DNA from: Bacillota bacterium
Lineage (GTDB): Bacteria > Bacillota > Clostridia > Lachnospirales > Lachnospiraceae
DNA: 7,476 nucleotides
Assembly (NCBI GenBank): GCA_023415595.1
Contig: JAEZJW010000060.1
Span: 1-7,476, forward strand
Reading direction: 5' to 3'
The position numbers and the translations under genes are program-made. This document shows positions 6,680-7,476 of this stretch, in pieces. The stretch's first letter is position 1; the number at the start of each line of letters is the position of its first letter. The notes beneath the pieces are model-generated. The model searched no databases. It had not been told where the DNA came from and saw only the letters and a list, made by a program, of their open reading frames with translations.

Positions 6680-6688
6680 CACTTTCGG

Positions 6689-6724
6689 AGATAGAAGTAA
6701 CGCCCTCAGGAGTTACTTTTATCT
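6689..6724 (-). other. Second hairpin directly after the binding-protein terminator
   Basis: Arms 6689-6701 and 6712-6724 match over 13 positions with one A-C mismatch in the minus-strand RNA; in plus-strand RNA that position would be a G-U pair. The loop is 10 bases. It begins immediately after the T-run of the terminator at 6725-6759, so read-through transcripts carry it near the 5' side of the permease message. A role in protecting the processed permease mRNA is an inference. Confidence 0.6.
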
Positions 6725-6759
6725 AAAAACTATGGGGGCCGGTGTAGCTAAGCCCCCAT
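6725..6759 (-). terminator. Intrinsic terminator (probably partial) after the solute-binding protein gene
   Basis: In the minus-strand RNA, ATGGGGGC (6759 to 6752) pairs perfectly with GCCCCCAT (6739 to 6732) around a 12-base loop. Two bases later come five T residues (6729 to 6725). It lies 22 bp downstream of the binding-protein stop. Such terminators are known in sugar ABC operons, where partial read-through leaves binding protein in excess over membrane subunits. Whether it is partial here is inferred from the permease genes having no other obvious promoter. Confidence 0.88.
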
Positions 6760-6781
6760 TATGATGCTTGTTCAAAAGCAA

Positions 6782-7476
6782 CTATTTTGCATTAATAGAA
6801 AGTACTTCATTTAATAAATCAGTGGAAGTCTTAGCTCCAGTGGACACATCAACGATACCTGCAATCAGTGTATTATAAGCTTCCTGAGAGATACGAGAAT
6901 CTGTCGGAGAGGAAATACTGGTTGCTGCACTGCTGTAATCTAAACCTGATACTCCAAGGGGAGTCATGGTAGCTAACGGATCTACTGCTGCAGCTGCCTG
7001 GCCATTGCCGCCCCAATAGGTGGTGATGGATGCCTTGCTGGTGTGAGCCATAACGAACTTCACTGCTGCATCTCTCTTATCGGGATCATCCCAAGCCTTC
7101 TTAGTGATATAGAAACCGGAGGAGATACCGCCAACCATAGCGCCTGCCTGAGCCTTGCCGCCGGGAATAACGGGGAATGCTACTAATACGGTGTTGTCCT
7201 GATCAGGAATTCCGCCTGCATACCAGGAACCATCCAGCTGCATAGCAGCTTCCTTATTCTTGAATAATTCGCCTGCGAGGTCATTGTCAATCGTATCGGT
7301 ATCAACCGGGAATGCACCCAGATCTCTTAAGGTCTTGAACATATCAAGTCCCTTTGCCCAATCAGCCGGTGCTTCGGTAGGAACAGTAGCATAGCCTTCC
7401 GGACCTGCTGCGGAGAGCATTAAGAACTCTACCCAGTAATGAGGAACATTGTTTAAGGAAACTGCGATCGGAACGA
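6782..7476 (-). CDS. Carbohydrate ABC transporter substrate-binding protein, C-terminal half
   Basis: The frame stays open to the right edge of the window, so the N-terminus (signal peptide and first lobe) is missing; 231 residues are present. An apparent ATG at 7420 is internal: coding sequence of the same style continues upstream of it (SLNNVPHYWVEF). The segment EAAMQLDGSWYAGGIPD is the hallmark of family 1 extracellular sugar-binding proteins. GGISSGFYITKKAW and the helical DKRDAAVKFVMAHTS also fit the hinge and second lobe of that fold. These proteins run to about 420-450 residues, so roughly half is absent. In Firmicutes it would be a lipoprotein outside the membrane delivering sugar to the two permeases encoded next. 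A terminator follows the TAG stop. Specificity for GlcNAc or a GlcNAc-containing oligosaccharide is only implied by nagB and nagA in the same unit. Confidence 0.9.
   Translation of the reverse strand, partial: VPIAVSLNNVPHYWVEFLMLSAAGPEGYATVPTEAPADWAKGLDMFKTLRDLGAFPVDTDTIDNDLAGELFKNKEAAMQLDGSWYAGGIPDQDNTVLVAFPVIPGGKAQAGAMVGGISSGFYITKKAWDDPDKRDAAVKFVMAHTSKASITTYWGGNGQAAAAVDPLATMTPLGVSGLDYSSAATSISSPTDSRISQEAYNTLIAGIVDVSTGAKTSTDLLNEVLSINAK

Noticed and set aside
2259..6726. Several plus-strand ORFs of 60-100 codons opposite nagA, nagB, the regulator and the permeases
   Set aside because: They lie antisense to strongly supported genes, their translations lack domain features, and they lack convincing ribosome binding sites.
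6782..7420. Reading the binding protein as a complete 212-residue protein starting at 7420
   Set aside because: The frame remains open with family-like sequence to the window edge, and no signal peptide follows that ATG. It is an internal methionine of a truncated gene.

Overview
The window looks like a chromosomal segment of a low-to-moderate GC anaerobic Firmicute. Clostridia, and most likely a Lachnospiraceae-type genome, fit best. The basis is the strong AGGAGG-type ribosome binding sites, the gene families present (YesN-type REC-AraC regulator, family 1 sugar ABC importer, clostridial-style NagA and NagB) and the compact operons. This placement comes from protein style only and has not been tested by a search. 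Genes cover nearly the whole window, and no gene-free stretch exceeds 300 bases.

Region 1 (1-1705, plus strand) is the distal end of a branched-chain amino acid importer operon: the last 50 codons of the LivM permease, then the two ATPases LivG and LivF. The three genes overlap (11 bp and 14 bp), which suggests translational coupling. The unit ends at a long stem-loop (1729-1784) in the 157 bp between convergent genes.

Region 2 (1863-7476, minus strand, read right to left) appears to be one amino-sugar uptake and catabolism operon. It holds a family 1-type solute-binding protein (N-terminus outside the window), a MalF-like permease, a MalG-like permease, a REC-AraC response regulator, glucosamine-6-phosphate deaminase (nagB) and N-acetylglucosamine-6-phosphate deacetylase (nagA). 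Gaps are 182, 80, 39, 27 and 100 bp. The 182 bp gap after the binding-protein gene carries a textbook intrinsic terminator followed by a second hairpin. This is a likely partial terminator giving excess binding protein over permease.

Together, the importer would bring in an N-acetylglucosamine-containing sugar. After hydrolysis and phosphorylation elsewhere, NagA would remove the acetyl group and NagB would convert glucosamine-6-P to fructose-6-P and ammonia. Four parts needed for this pathway are not in the window: a histidine kinase for the regulator, the importer's ATPase, a GlcNAc kinase and any glycoside hydrolase. The substrate is inferred from nagA and nagB being adjacent, not from the transporter sequence.

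I see no tRNA, rRNA, CRISPR array, insertion sequence or phage gene. The arrangement is an orderly variant of known systems rather than an obviously new one. The points most worth checking are the regulator embedded between transport and catabolic genes, the tandem hairpins behind the binding-protein gene, and extra segments inside LivG and NagA.
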